Origin: Desulfosoma sp.
Lineage (GTDB): Bacteria; Desulfobacterota; Syntrophobacteria; Syntrophobacterales; DSM-9756
NCBI GenBank assembly: GCA_037481875.1
Contig: JBBFKY010000002.1
Coordinates: forward strand, 291,264 to 355,263
DNA: 64,000 bases
Direction of reading: 5' to 3'
The notes under the pieces were generated by a model. That model worked only from the letters and a program-made list of their open reading frames with translations. It was not told the origin of the DNA and did not search any database. The translations under genes were made by a program, and so were the position numbers. Positions 12,347-21,188 of the stretch are shown here, piece by piece. Positions within the stretch are counted from its first letter, which is position 1, and the number at the start of each line of letters is the position of its first letter.

Positions 12347-13222
12347 ATGTTTCAAGGAGCCTTTGTGGCCATTGTCACGCCATTTCAAAACGGGCGCATC
12401 GATGAACCGGCTTTGAGGGATCTTATTGAATTTCAAATCGAAAACGGCACGCACGGCATTGTCCCCTGCGGCACCACAGGGGAATCGGCGACCCTGAGCC
12501 ATGAAGAACACGAACGCGTCGTGGAAATCACCGTGGATCAGGTTAAAAAACGTGTCCCGGTCATCGCGGGCACTGGATCCAACAACACTTCGGAAGCCAT
12601 TCGATTGACCAAGCATGCCAAAGAATGCGGTGCCGATGCAGCCCTTATGATTACACCGTATTACAACAAGCCGACACAGGAAGGTCTTTACCAGCATTTT
12701 CAACAGGTGGCCGAAGCGGTAAATCTTCCCATCATTCTTTACAACATTCCGGGTCGTACCGCCGTCAACATGGAACCGGAAACCATCGCGCGTTTGGCTC
12801 AAATCCCCAATATCGTGGGGGTCAAAGAGGCTACGGGCTCCATGAAACAGATTACGGACATCCTTCGTCTATGTGGCAAAGACTTCGTCGTTCTTTCCGG
12901 GGAAGATTACCTCACGTTTCCTCTCATGTGCGTGGGCGGTAAAGGGGTTATTTCCGTGGTCTCCAATATCGCTCCACGGGATATGGCCGACATGTGTACC
13001 CATTACTTGGAAGGCCGTTTTCAGGAAGCTCAAACGCTTTACTACAAGCTTTTACCCCTATGCCATGCCATGTTCGTGGAAACCAACCCCGCTCCGGTGA
13101 AAGCCGCTCTCAAAATGATGGGAAAGATTCCCAGCGATGAGGTCCGTTTACCGCTGGTCAGTTTGGGTGCTTCTAGTAAGGCAAAAGTGGAACAAGCCCT
13201 GAGAGATTATGGTCTGATCTAG
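12347..13222 (+). CDS. dapA: 4-Hydroxy-tetrahydrodipicolinate synthase
   Basis: Condenses pyruvate with aspartate semialdehyde, the first committed step to lysine and diaminopimelate. TIM-barrel aldolase with GTTGESATL (pyruvate-binding TT pair), YNIPGRT (the catalytic tyrosine) and the Schiff-base lysine in VGVKEATG (about residue 161). It is 291 aa. CAAGGAGGG at 12335-12343 supports the ATG at 12347. Confidence 0.96.
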   Translation: MFQGAFVAIVTPFQNGRIDEPALRDLIEFQIENGTHGIVPCGTTGESATLSHEEHERVVEITVDQVKKRVPVIAGTGSNNTSEAIRLTKHAKECGADAALMITPYYNKPTQEGLYQHFQQVAEAVNLPIILYNIPGRTAVNMEPETIARLAQIPNIVGVKEATGSMKQITDILRLCGKDFVVLSGEDYLTFPLMCVGGKGVISVVSNIAPRDMADMCTHYLEGRFQEAQTLYYKLLPLCHAMFVETNPAPVKAALKMMGKIPSDEVRLPLVSLGASSKAKVEQALRDYGLI

Positions 13223-13242
13223 GATCCAAGGAAGGAGCCGCC

Positions 13243-14049
13243 ATGGTCAAAGCAGCGGTAGCCGGCATCGGAGGCCGGATGGGATCGCGCATCGGGCAAA
13301 TCCTGAGCCAAACAGAAGGCATTACACTGGTCGGGGGTCTTGAACGACCGGGGCATACCGCCGTGGGATGCGATCTCGGACAATTGAGCGGAACTCAACC
13401 CATGGGTATCGCCGTGGAAGATTCGGTGGAAAGCGTCCTTCAGCGCTGCGATGTTTTGATTGATTTCACAGCCCCGGAAGCTTCCCTGAATCATCTCAAA
13501 GCGACAGCGGCGGCCGGTAAAGCCATGGTCATCGGCACCACGGGATTTAGTCCGGACCACATGAAAGAGATTCGAACACTTACCCGGAAGATTCCTTGTG
13601 TGCTGGCCCCGAACATGAGCGTCGGCGTCAATGTGTTATTTAAAATCGTTCGGGACCTTACCCGCCTCTTGGGCCCTGACTATGATGTGGAAATTGCGGA
13701 AGTGCATCATCGTTTCAAAAAAGATGCACCCAGCGGAACGGCCATTCGATTGGCCGAAGCGGTGGCTCAGGCACGAGAGCAAAACTTGGATCAGGTAGGG
13801 CTGTATAGCCGTCACGGCTTTATCGGGGAAAGGCCTCGAGACGTCATCGGGGTTCAGACCTTGCGAGGCGGGGACGTGGTGGGGGAACACACCGTGTTTT
13901 TCTTCGGCATGGGAGAACGTATCGAGGTGACCCATCGTGCCCACAGCCGGGAAAACTTCGCCCGTGGTGCCGTCACCGCCGCCAAATGGGTGGTGGGAAA
14001 ACCGGCGGGCTTGTACAGTATGCTTGATGTCTTGGGGATTGCAGACTGA
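13243..14049 (+). CDS. dapB: 4-Hydroxy-tetrahydrodipicolinate reductase
   Basis: NAD(P)H-dependent reduction of the DapA product. The Rossmann motif [10 protein letters not shown] is at residues 6-15, GTTGFS in the middle and the substrate-binding loop in [15 protein letters not shown] carries the catalytic His and Lys residues. It is 268 aa. AAGGAG is at 13230-13235. The frame continues tightly into dapL (16 bp). Confidence 0.96.
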   Translation: MVKAAVAGIGGRMGSRIGQILSQTEGITLVGGLERPGHTAVGCDLGQLSGTQPMGIAVEDSVESVLQRCDVLIDFTAPEASLNHLKATAAAGKAMVIGTTGFSPDHMKEIRTLTRKIPCVLAPNMSVGVNVLFKIVRDLTRLLGPDYDVEIAEVHHRFKKDAPSGTAIRLAEAVAQAREQNLDQVGLYSRHGFIGERPRDVIGVQTLRGGDVVGEHTVFFFGMGERIEVTHRAHSRENFARGAVTAAKWVVGKPAGLYSMLDVLGIAD

Positions 14050-14065
14050 TGGAGCGGAGGCACTC

Positions 14066-15232
14066 ATGAATGTGGATTTTGCGGATCGTGTGAAAAATCT
14101 TCCCCCTTACCTCTTTAAGGAAATCGATCGCCTTAAAGCCGAACTTCAGGCCAAGGGTGTGGATGTAATCAATCTGGGCGTGGGAGATCCGGATCTGCCG
14201 ACGCCATCCCATATCATCGAACGTCTCAAAACGGCTGCAGAGGATCCCGCGAACCATCAGTATCCTTTGTATTCGGGAATGAATGCCTTTCGGGATGCGG
14301 TGGCCCGCTGGTATAAGCGACGCTTTCAAGTGGATCTGGACCCTGCCACACAGGTTCTCACGCTTATCGGATCCAAGGAAGGAATTGCCCATCTGCCTTT
14401 GGCTTTCATCAATCCCGGGGATACGGCCCTGGTTCCCAGCCCCGCTTATCCCGTCTATCAGGTGGCGGTCATGTTTGCGGGCGGAACATCGCACCTGATG
14501 CCTTTGCTCAAAGAAAACCATTTCCTTCCGGATTTGGATGCCATCCCTGAAGAGACGGCGCGACGTGCAAAGCTGCTTTTCATCAATTATCCCAACAATC
14601 CCACGGGAGCTGTCGCTGATGCGGCCTTCTTCGAAAAGGTGGTGGCTTTCGCCAAGAAGTACCAAATCATCGTGTGTCACGATGCCGCGTATTCGGAAAT
14701 GGCTTTTGACGGCTATCGTCCCATGAGCTTTCTGGAAGTGCCGGGTGCCTTGGATGTGGGGATCGAGTTCCATTCGCTGTCCAAGACTTACAACATGACC
14801 GGATGGCGAATCGGTTTCGCCGTCGGCAACGCCCAGATCATCTCCGGGCTGGCCCAGATCAAGAGCAACGTGGACTCGGGTGTCTTTAACGCAGTTCAGC
14901 TCGCAGGTGTGGAAGCTCTGGACGGCGACCAAAGATGTGTTCAGGAAATGCAGGCGATCTATCAGGAACGACGGGATATTCTCATCGAAGGGCTTCGTCG
15001 CGCCGGACTTGAGGTGCAGCCTCCCAAGGCCACCTTTTATGTGTGGTGTCCCACTCCTAAGGGCTTGTCGTCCACGGATTTTACGGCGAAATTGCTCAAG
15101 GAAGCCGGGATCGTCACCACGCCGGGAAGTGGATTCGGCGCACCAGGTGAGGGCTATGTGCGCATGGCTCTAACTGTCGACAAGGCACGTTTGCGCGAAG
15201 CCGTCGATCGCATTCTCAAACTTCGTTGGTAA
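14066..15232 (+). CDS. dapL: LL-diaminopimelate aminotransferase
   Basis: PLP-dependent class I/II aminotransferase that converts tetrahydrodipicolinate directly to LL-diaminopimelate with glutamate as donor, bypassing DapD, DapC and DapE. The Schiff-base lysine lies in [16 protein letters not shown] (about residue 236), with [12 protein letters not shown] near the N-terminus and [10 protein letters not shown] for PLP. Assignment as DapL rather than a general aminotransferase rests on its position right after dapA-dapB and next to dapF, plus the [15 protein letters not shown] region. Start 14066 follows GGAGCGGAGG; upstream ATGs run into dapB. It is 388 aa. Confidence 0.88.
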   Translation: MNVDFADRVKNLPPYLFKEIDRLKAELQAKGVDVINLGVGDPDLPTPSHIIERLKTAAEDPANHQYPLYSGMNAFRDAVARWYKRRFQVDLDPATQVLTLIGSKEGIAHLPLAFINPGDTALVPSPAYPVYQVAVMFAGGTSHLMPLLKENHFLPDLDAIPEETARRAKLLFINYPNNPTGAVADAAFFEKVVAFAKKYQIIVCHDAAYSEMAFDGYRPMSFLEVPGALDVGIEFHSLSKTYNMTGWRIGFAVGNAQIISGLAQIKSNVDSGVFNAVQLAGVEALDGDQRCVQEMQAIYQERRDILIEGLRRAGLEVQPPKATFYVWCPTPKGLSSTDFTAKLLKEAGIVTTPGSGFGAPGEGYVRMALTVDKARLREAVDRILKLRW

Positions 15233-15280
15233 TCCCGACACAAAGGAAATCGCCGGCAACGCAACAAGACAGAAGACCCC

Positions 15281-15817
15281 ATGCCGCACCGAGACGAACC
15301 TTGCACATCCGGTATCTTAACGCTCATCGGCTTTGGGGCCAATGTGGGTAACCCTACCCAAGATGCCGAAGGAAACTGCCGTGAAGCCGTTGGAATCCTA
15401 AGGCAGCTAAAAGGATTTCGGCTCCTTGCGACCTCCGCTTTGTACCGCACGGAACCCATCGGGTATACGAACCAACCGTGGTTTATTAACGGGGTGGTTC
15501 TGGGGGAAACCGTCTTGAGCCCTCGGGATCTGTTAAGGGCGCTTCTTGATGTGGAAAAGACTTTCGGGCGGGTGCGCACCACCCGCTGGGGACCTCGCCC
15601 TCTGGACCTGGATATCATCTTCTATGGGAATCTCGTGATGGATTCGAAAGACCTGGTTATTCCTCACCCTCGAGCTCACGAACGTCGATTCGTTCTGGAA
15701 CCTGCCTACGAAGTGTGCCCGGACTACGTGCATCCCGTTTTGGGTGTTTCGGTGCGGGAATTGTTGCATCGACCCGAAGTTCAGGCCCAGGACGTTCAGC
15801 GGTGGAAAAGCCTATGA
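15281..15817 (+). CDS. folK: 2-Amino-4-hydroxy-6-hydroxymethyldihydropteridine pyrophosphokinase
   Basis: HPPK transfers pyrophosphate from ATP to 6-hydroxymethyl-dihydropterin in folate synthesis. The family signature RWGPRPLDLDIIFYG (about residues 105-119), the GANVGNP start and the SALYRTEPIGYTNQPWF region are all present; the two metal-binding Asp residues of DLDI are intact. It is 178 aa. The ribosome site is weak. The next gene starts inside its stop codon. Confidence 0.93.
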   Translation: MPHRDEPCTSGILTLIGFGANVGNPTQDAEGNCREAVGILRQLKGFRLLATSALYRTEPIGYTNQPWFINGVVLGETVLSPRDLLRALLDVEKTFGRVRTTRWGPRPLDLDIIFYGNLVMDSKDLVIPHPRAHERRFVLEPAYEVCPDYVHPVLGVSVRELLHRPEVQAQDVQRWKSL

Positions 15818-16077
15818 TTCGGCTTCTGATTCTTGCCCTGATCATTTACGCCGTGTATCGATACCTCAAACCTCGGCTGGGAAGTTCAGGAGGTTCGAAC
15901 AACGAGGTCAAGGATTCCCAAGAAGCCGAACTCATCAAGGACCCGGAGTGCGGGGCCTATTTTTTGAGAAATAAAGGGGTGTCCGCGTGGATTGACGGAA
16001 AGGCCGTATTTTTTTGCAGCGAATCATGCCGTGACGCCTACCTTGATCGACGAAGAAAGGAGACCGAAAAGAGATGA
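15814..16077 (+). CDS. Small membrane-anchored TRASH/YHS-like metal-binding protein
   Basis: An 87-aa protein with one N-terminal membrane helix ([18 protein letters not shown]), a short Ser/Gly-rich linker and a compact C-terminal part containing [11 protein letters not shown] and [12 protein letters not shown], the cysteine spacing of the TRASH/YHS and PP0621-like families thought to bind a metal ion. It overlaps the folK stop by 4 bp and is itself overlapped by the transaldolase ATG, so it is part of the same operon. The function of such proteins is not established. Confidence 0.72.
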   Translation: MIRLLILALIIYAVYRYLKPRLGSSGGSNNEVKDSQEAELIKDPECGAYFLRNKGVSAWIDGKAVFFCSESCRDAYLDRRRKETEKR

Positions 16078-16733
16078 AGTTTTTTATCGATACGGCAAAT
16101 TTGGATGAAATTCAAAAGGCTCACGCGCTGGGTGTTCTGGACGGTGTCACCACCAACCCGTCCTTGATCGCCAAGGAAGGCATCGCGGATCGTGAAAAGT
16201 TTCGAGCGCACATCAAGAAAATCTGCGAGATTGTGCAGGCTCCCGTCAGCGCGGAAGCGGTGAGCACCACGGCGCAGGAAATGATCGCCGAAGCCCGGGA
16301 ACTGGCGGCTATCGACGATCATGTGGTGGTCAAGATTCCCATGACCGAAGAAGGACTCAAGGCGGTCAAGGTCTGTGCCGATGAAGGTATCAAGACCAAT
16401 GTGACATTGGTCTTTTCTCCTCTGCAAGCCTTGTTGGCGGCTAAAGCAGGGGCGACCTACGTCAGCCCGTTTGTGGGACGTTTGGATGATATCGCCGCCT
16501 CCGGTATGCAGGTGGTGTCTCAGATTGTGGACATTTTTTCCAACTACCTTTTTGATACGGAAATCATTGTGGCAAGTATTCGAAATCCAATCCACGTTCT
16601 GGAGGCGGCTCGCATGGGCGCCGATATCGCCACCATCCCTTACGCCGTCATCGCTCAGCTGGTGCGCCATCCCTTGACGGATGTGGGATTAGAAAAGTTC
16701 TTGAAGGATTGGGAAAAAGTCGAGAAAAGATAG
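16074..16733 (+). CDS. tal: Transaldolase family protein (fructose-6-phosphate aldolase type)
   Basis: Small class I aldolase, subfamily 3B. The 219-aa length, [13 protein letters not shown] start, [13 protein letters not shown] loop, Schiff-base lysine in [11 protein letters not shown] (about residue 86), NVTLVFSP and [11 protein letters not shown] all fit. In bacteria this group includes true transaldolases and fructose-6-phosphate aldolases; the sequence alone does not separate them, but transaldolase activity in the pentose phosphate pathway is the usual assignment. The ATG overlaps the preceding stop (ATGA). Confidence 0.9.
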   Translation: MKFFIDTANLDEIQKAHALGVLDGVTTNPSLIAKEGIADREKFRAHIKKICEIVQAPVSAEAVSTTAQEMIAEARELAAIDDHVVVKIPMTEEGLKAVKVCADEGIKTNVTLVFSPLQALLAAKAGATYVSPFVGRLDDIAASGMQVVSQIVDIFSNYLFDTEIIVASIRNPIHVLEAARMGADIATIPYAVIAQLVRHPLTDVGLEKFLKDWEKVEKR

Positions 16734-16765
16734 ACCGGTTCGGCTTAAAGATGAGGAGGACGAAG

Positions 16766-17386
16766 ATGTTGAATTCAAGCGCAGCACATTTTCGCCTCTC
16801 CCCACACGTCTTGGCTTTCGTACTCACCGTGGTGCTCCTGAAAGGCACCACGGGGCAAAGCGCTTATGCCGGAGCGATTTACAAGTACGTGGATGAAAAA
16901 GGTGTGGTCCATTTCACCAACGTTCCAACCAGTCCGCGGTTCCAGAAGGTTTCCCTGCCGCCTTTACCCCAGGTTACGCAACCACTGCGCACAATGGACT
17001 CGCCTTACGAGGTGCATATTTTCAGGGCTTCGCAAATGCATGGCATTGATCATCGATTGATTCGAGCGGTCATCAAGGCGGAATCCAACTTTAACCCGAG
17101 GGCGGTCTCTCCCAAAGGCGCTATGGGACTCATGCAACTGATGCCGCAAACGGCAAGGGAAATGGGGGTTTCAGATCCCTTTGATCCCATGCAAAACATC
17201 TTCGGAGGAACACGATACCTCAAGGAAATGCTCCAGCGTTTTGACAACAGCCTTTTGCTGGCGCTGGCGGCCTACAACGCCGGTCCACAAACGGTGGAAC
17301 TTTACGGAGGCATTCCACCTATTCCTGAAACGAACGCATACCTTCGAAATGTGCTGCGCCATTACATGCAGTACAAGAGGCAATGA
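16766..17386 (+). CDS. Lytic murein transglycosylase with DUF4124 domain
   Basis: Periplasmic peptidoglycan lyase. The start at 16766 follows AGGAGGA (16754-16760) and gives 206 aa with a signal peptide (hydrophobic LAFVLTVVLLKG, cleavage likely after SAYAGA). A DUF4124-like beta segment comes next (IYKYVDEKGVVHFTNVP, about residues 35-55). The goose-type lysozyme/SLT domain follows, with catalytic Glu in KAESNFNPRAVSPKGAMG, then LMQLMPQTARE, GGTRYL and LALAAYNAGP. This architecture is common in deltaproteobacteria. It is coupled to pgsA by a 4-bp overlap. Confidence 0.9.
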   Translation: MLNSSAAHFRLSPHVLAFVLTVVLLKGTTGQSAYAGAIYKYVDEKGVVHFTNVPTSPRFQKVSLPPLPQVTQPLRTMDSPYEVHIFRASQMHGIDHRLIRAVIKAESNFNPRAVSPKGAMGLMQLMPQTAREMGVSDPFDPMQNIFGGTRYLKEMLQRFDNSLLLALAAYNAGPQTVELYGGIPPIPETNAYLRNVLRHYMQYKRQ

Positions 17387-18009
17387 TTCGAGACGACTTT
17401 TCCCGAAAAAACCTGACGGCTCTGCCTAACCTTCTGACCTACCTGAGGGTTTTGGCCATTCCTGTCATCATCATGATCTTGATGCCCCCTGCGTCGGGAC
17501 ACAAGTTCAATGCGGCTTTTGTTTTGTATGTGGCGGCATCTTTGACAGACTATCTGGACGGCATTTTGGCCCGGCGCCACAACCTTGTGACTTCCGTCGG
17601 GAAACTTCTAGACCCTTTGGCGGATAAACTCCTTACCTGCGCCGTGCTCATCATGCTCATCGAACTGGGTAAGGTTCACGGCTGGATGGTTTTTCTCATC
17701 ATCGGTCGAGAATTCATCATCACCGGGCTACGTTCTATTGCCGCCGGCCATGGATTGATTCTGGACGCCAGCCGCATGGGCAAGAACAAGATGGTCTCCC
17801 AAACCGTGGCCATCTTGTGTCTCCTTCTTCACCTGGAAAGGTTTCAGCATGCCTTGTGGCTCACGGGAACGGCTTTTCTGTGGATCTCTTTAGCTTTTGG
17901 ATACTGGTCGGCGGGAGCTTACTTTGTGGATTTCTACCGTAAGGCCAAAGCCGTTCATGCTTCTCCGGCACGAGCCACCCCTCAAGGAACCGCGCAAACT
18001 GATTCTTGA
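17383..18009 (+). CDS. pgsA: CDP-diacylglycerol--glycerol-3-phosphate 3-phosphatidyltransferase
   Basis: Integral membrane enzyme making phosphatidylglycerophosphate. The CDP-alcohol phosphatidyltransferase signature D-x2-DG-x2-AR-x8-G-x3-D-x3-D is complete in DYLDGILARRHNLVTSVGK followed by LLDPLADK (about residues 52-78). The 208-aa length and the LPNLLTYLRVLAIPVI start are typical of PgsA. About five to six hydrophobic segments are visible. It is the last protein gene of the plus-strand run. Confidence 0.94.
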   Translation: MIRDDFSRKNLTALPNLLTYLRVLAIPVIIMILMPPASGHKFNAAFVLYVAASLTDYLDGILARRHNLVTSVGKLLDPLADKLLTCAVLIMLIELGKVHGWMVFLIIGREFIITGLRSIAAGHGLILDASRMGKNKMVSQTVAILCLLLHLERFQHALWLTGTAFLWISLAFGYWSAGAYFVDFYRKAKAVHASPARATPQGTAQTDS

Positions 18010-18034
18010 CACGAGAGCCTGTTTCCGTTAAGCA
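18006..18034 (+). promoter_or_regulatory. Possible tRNA-Cys promoter
   Basis: A perfect -35 box TTGACA at 18006-18011 overlaps the pgsA stop; 17 bp later TAAGCA (18029-18034) is a poor -10. The tRNA starts 15 bp further on. Confidence 0.35.
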
Positions 18035-18048
18035 GAGGATACAGCTGC

Positions 18049-18123
18049 GGCGGCATACCCAAGTGGTAAGGGAGCGGTCTGCAAAACCGTTATTCACCGG
18101 TTCGAATCCGGTTGCCGCCTCCA
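18049..18123 (+). tRNA. tRNA-Cys (GCA), canonical
   Basis: Standard cloverleaf of 75 nt: acceptor stem GGCGGCA pairing with TGCCGCC (18049-18055 with 18113-18119), anticodon loop TCTGCAAAA giving GCA, short variable loop, TTCGAAT T-loop, discriminator U73 (18120) and an encoded CCA. U73 plus GCA are the main identity elements for cysteinyl-tRNA synthetase. A second, very different tRNA with the same anticodon lies at 24387-24478. Confidence 0.97.
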
Positions 18124-18132
18124 GAAAAAACC

Positions 18133-18164
18133 AGGGCCGATTTTTTAACGATCGGCCCTTTTTT
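18133..18164 (+). terminator. Rho-independent terminator after tRNA-Cys
   Basis: GGGCCGAT (18134-18141) pairs perfectly with ATCGGCCC (18151-18158), followed by six or more T residues. It closes the plus-strand run and also faces the converging uptake operon. Confidence 0.92.
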
Positions 18165-18250
18165 ATCTTTCCTTTCTCGGCTGTTTTCCTTAGGTGAGTC
18201 CCCTGCCATTCCCTCCCCTTTCAAGAAGCCGAAAGGCACCCCAAACGCCA

Positions 18251-19057
18251 TCAGGAATGAACTGCAGGTACCACCACGGCGCGATCCTTCCAAGATAGGG
18301 TGTCAAGTGCCATGCCATAGACGCGCTGAAGCAGCGTGGAAGACCACGGCACTGTTCCGGGATCCGGAGTGAGGACTTGGCCGTCGACAAGAAAGAGAAA
18401 ATCGTTTCCATGCCAAAACGCCAGATTTGGATCATGCAAAATGGCGACAACGGTCATTTCCGGGCACAGAGAATTCCGAATGAGTTCAAGAAGACGGTTG
18501 GCGTTGACAAAATCCAGATGCGATGTGGGTTCGTCCAAAAGAAGAAGGCGAGGTTTTTGAGCCAGAACCCGCGCGATAAGCACCAACTGCTGTTCCCCGC
18601 CGGAAAGATCCGTATAGGGCTTTCGAGCCAGGTGCTCGATTTTTAGCCGTGCCAGAGCCTCCAAGGCGGCTTCACGGTCTTTGGCTTTTGGCGTTAGGCC
18701 CACATGGGCCGCTCGACCCGTAAGAACCACATCGAGCACTCGAAACGGGAAAATCGCGGAATGGTGCTGCGGCAAAAAGCCCACAATCCGTGTTCGATCC
18801 CGAAAATCAAGGTCATGAAGGTTGTGTCCGAAAACGGTCACGGAACCCTGCAACGGTTTGAGAAGACCTACAATGATACGAAAAAGTGTGGATTTACCGC
18901 TGCCGTTTCGTCCCATGACCACGGTAAAGCTTCCCGGCGCTACACGAAAAGTCACATCCCGAAGCACTTCCAAGCCGTCGTAGGCAAAGGTTACCTTATG
19001 AACCAAAAGTGCTTCCGAATCTTGGTTTGATAAGATTTGTTTTTGCATCGTTTTCAT
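18251..19057 (-). CDS. FecE/BtuD-type ABC transporter ATP-binding protein
   Basis: ATPase of an iron-complex/cobalamin-type importer. The 268-aa protein has Walker A GRNGSGKST (about residue 50), Q-loop FLPQHHS, signature LSGGEQQLV, Walker B LLLLDEPTSHLD and the switch His in AILHD. It overlaps the permease gene by 4 bp (ATGA) and is the last gene of the operon TonB receptor - binding protein - permease - ATPase. Confidence 0.93.
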   Translation of the reverse strand: MKTMQKQILSNQDSEALLVHKVTFAYDGLEVLRDVTFRVAPGSFTVVMGRNGSGKSTLFRIIVGLLKPLQGSVTVFGHNLHDLDFRDRTRIVGFLPQHHSAIFPFRVLDVVLTGRAAHVGLTPKAKDREAALEALARLKIEHLARKPYTDLSGGEQQLVLIARVLAQKPRLLLLDEPTSHLDFVNANRLLELIRNSLCPEMTVVAILHDPNLAFWHGNDFLFLVDGQVLTPDPGTVPWSSTLLQRVYGMALDTLSWKDRAVVVPAVHS

Positions 19058-20058
19058 GCATGCCAGCCCAGTTGGGTTCGACGGAGCAGAAAAATGAAAA
19101 AGGGACCTCCTACAAGCGTCGTGAAAATGCCGATGGGCAGTTCAAAGGCGGTGAGGGACCGCGCCAGATTGTCCATGAACAAAAGAAAAGCTCCACCGAA
19201 AAGCATGCAGGCGGGAATGCCTAGACGGTTGTCCGGCCCAAGAATCATCCGCACCATGTGGGGAACCACAAGACCCACCATGCCGATGACCCCGGCCGCC
19301 GCCACGGCTGCAGAAGCCGCCAGGGTGGCAGGAATAAGCATCTTCAGCTTTTCTCTTTCAGGATGAACCCCGACGGCCCAGCTTTCCTGATCCCCCAAAG
19401 CCAAAACATTCATGCGCCAACGCAACAGGAACATTCCCAGGTAACCCAGAACCAGAAACGGAAGACAATCTCTTAGCCTTTTCCAATCCGCATTGTGCAT
19501 ATTACCCATGGTCCAATGAACGATGGACTGAAGTTTGAAAGGGTCACTTAGGAATTGGATCACCGTCAGGAGCGCGGTAAAAACCCCGGATACAATAATG
19601 CCTGAAAGCACCAAGGTCACGGGGCTCACCGTTTTCCCGATGCGTCCTAAAAAGTAGCTGCACCCCACAGCCCCCAATCCAAAAAGAAAAGCCGATGGAT
19701 AAACAGGAAGGATAGATGTGGCCAGAGCCAAAGCCGTGCCGAAAGCAGCGCCCGAAGATAGTCCCAAAACATAAGGAGAAACTAGGGGATTACGAAATAT
19801 AGCTTGTAGAGTGGCTCCAGAAGACGCCAAGGCTCCCCCTACAAGAAAGGCGAGAAGCACACGGGGAATACGAATATCCCAGAGAATGGCCCGCACCAGA
19901 TCGGCGTTTTCAGGTTTCGGGGTTCCCAAAACCATAGCCTTGAGAAATTCCACCACATCCTGAGCCGAAAACACATCGGACGGACCAATGAGCAAGGAAG
20001 CAAACACCAGAGGCCACGGGACACCAAAGACAAGAAACCGTCGCGTTCTAGAACACAT
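19054..20058 (-). CDS. FecCD-family ABC transporter permease
   Basis: Ten-helix inner-membrane permease of the FecCD/BtuC family, 334 aa. The hydrophobic segments fill almost the whole chain, and family motifs are visible: RIPRVLLAFLVGGALASSGATLQ and NPLVSPYVLGLSSGAAFG near the N-terminal third, then GVIGMVGLVVPHMVR, the loop that contacts the ATPase. It overlaps the end of the binding-protein gene by 11 bp. Confidence 0.94.
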   Translation of the reverse strand: MCSRTRRFLVFGVPWPLVFASLLIGPSDVFSAQDVVEFLKAMVLGTPKPENADLVRAILWDIRIPRVLLAFLVGGALASSGATLQAIFRNPLVSPYVLGLSSGAAFGTALALATSILPVYPSAFLFGLGAVGCSYFLGRIGKTVSPVTLVLSGIIVSGVFTALLTVIQFLSDPFKLQSIVHWTMGNMHNADWKRLRDCLPFLVLGYLGMFLLRWRMNVLALGDQESWAVGVHPEREKLKMLIPATLAASAAVAAAGVIGMVGLVVPHMVRMILGPDNRLGIPACMLFGGAFLLFMDNLARSLTAFELPIGIFTTLVGGPFFIFLLRRTQLGWHA

Positions 20059-21118
20059 GATCGGCTACGGATCCCACAGCTTTGGAGTTATAAAGTCTCT
20101 CAAGAAAAACACGGCGCCTTTGGCGAACATCCTCGTGGGAGATGACCTCGGGGTAAAGCCAGTGGGCCAGTGTGATCACGGCGATGGGATATTTCAGGGT
20201 CCAAAGATCGCAGGTGAAAATGTCCGGCAATTCATACACGCGTCGATTCTGCACGGCTTTGACGGAGCGCCATCGGAGATCCGCAAGGATGTGCGAAGGG
20301 TTGCGCTGGCTGTTGACCCACATGACCACTACATCGGGATTGGCTTGAAGCACCTTTTCCCAGCGAACCACCGCGTGTTCGTGAGGGAGATCTCCAAAGG
20401 CGTTCCGACCACCAGCCGCTTCAATGAGGTCGTTTACAGTGGATGGGGCGCCTGAGGTTTCCAGATCTCCCTGCGCCCACATGAAATAGACGACAGGTGG
20501 CGAGTCTGCCGAGCGAGTAGCGATCAGACGCCGAACCCATGCCATTTCCTCTTCTACCATGAGGTTCAGCTCCTGGGCTCGAGCCTCGGAACCCGTGAGC
20601 CTTCCCAAAGCCTCAATTTCACGGTGCACGTCAGAAAACCGTTCGATGAACACGCCAAAAACCCTGAGACCTCGGCTTTCCAAGGATCGAATGGCTTCCG
20701 TCTGATGAGCCCAAAGAATGACCAGGTCAGGCTGTAGTGCGACCACCGATTCCACGTTGATAAAATCCCAGTTGCCCGGAGCCGCCAAGGCCCTGGATCG
20801 AATCCTTTCGTCCAACGCTTCGTAGTAGGGTCTGATACTTCCATCATAGACATTGGTGGAAATCCCGACCACACGATCCGCTACACCCAGCATGTATAAG
20901 GCCGAAAGGGCACTTTCAATGAGGCACACAATTCTTTGAGCCGGTTGAGGCAACTCAACGCGTCGCCCCCGAAAATCGACGGCATCAACCGGTTCTGCAG
21001 CACTGGGGCCTGCGAAGCCTTCTTCCCAAAGCAGAAAGAAGAAAGCAGTCAATAGAAAGATAAATAAAAGACGCCCCGCTGAAACGGACTGTCTCAGGTT
21101 ATACCAGCGAGGCTTCAT
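20048..21118 (-). CDS. Periplasmic substrate-binding protein (iron-complex/cobalamin type)
   Basis: Class III binding protein (BtuF/FecB superfamily). From the ATG at 21118 the protein is 356 aa with an N-terminal signal/anchor helix (LLFIFLLTAFFFLLW) and then two lobes: DFRGRRVELPQPAQRIV, LGVADRVVGIS, VVALQPDLVILW in the first and ETSGAPSTVNDLIEAAGGRNAF, LQANPDVVVMWV in the second. The frame is open far upstream but would overlap the TonB receptor gene, so the start near the signal helix is preferred; no strong ribosome site is visible. The ligand cannot be named from sequence; no heme or siderophore signature stands out. Confidence 0.82.
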   Translation of the reverse strand: MKPRWYNLRQSVSAGRLLFIFLLTAFFFLLWEEGFAGPSAAEPVDAVDFRGRRVELPQPAQRIVCLIESALSALYMLGVADRVVGISTNVYDGSIRPYYEALDERIRSRALAAPGNWDFINVESVVALQPDLVILWAHQTEAIRSLESRGLRVFGVFIERFSDVHREIEALGRLTGSEARAQELNLMVEEEMAWVRRLIATRSADSPPVVYFMWAQGDLETSGAPSTVNDLIEAAGGRNAFGDLPHEHAVVRWEKVLQANPDVVVMWVNSQRNPSHILADLRWRSVKAVQNRRVYELPDIFTCDLWTLKYPIAVITLAHWLYPEVISHEDVRQRRRVFLERLYNSKAVGSVADHVF

Positions 21119-21188
21119 AGAGCTGGTCTTCAAAAGGTGAGCATTGGGGAAGGCCCCTCGAAGCCGCGAAGGGTCTTTCCGCCGAAAC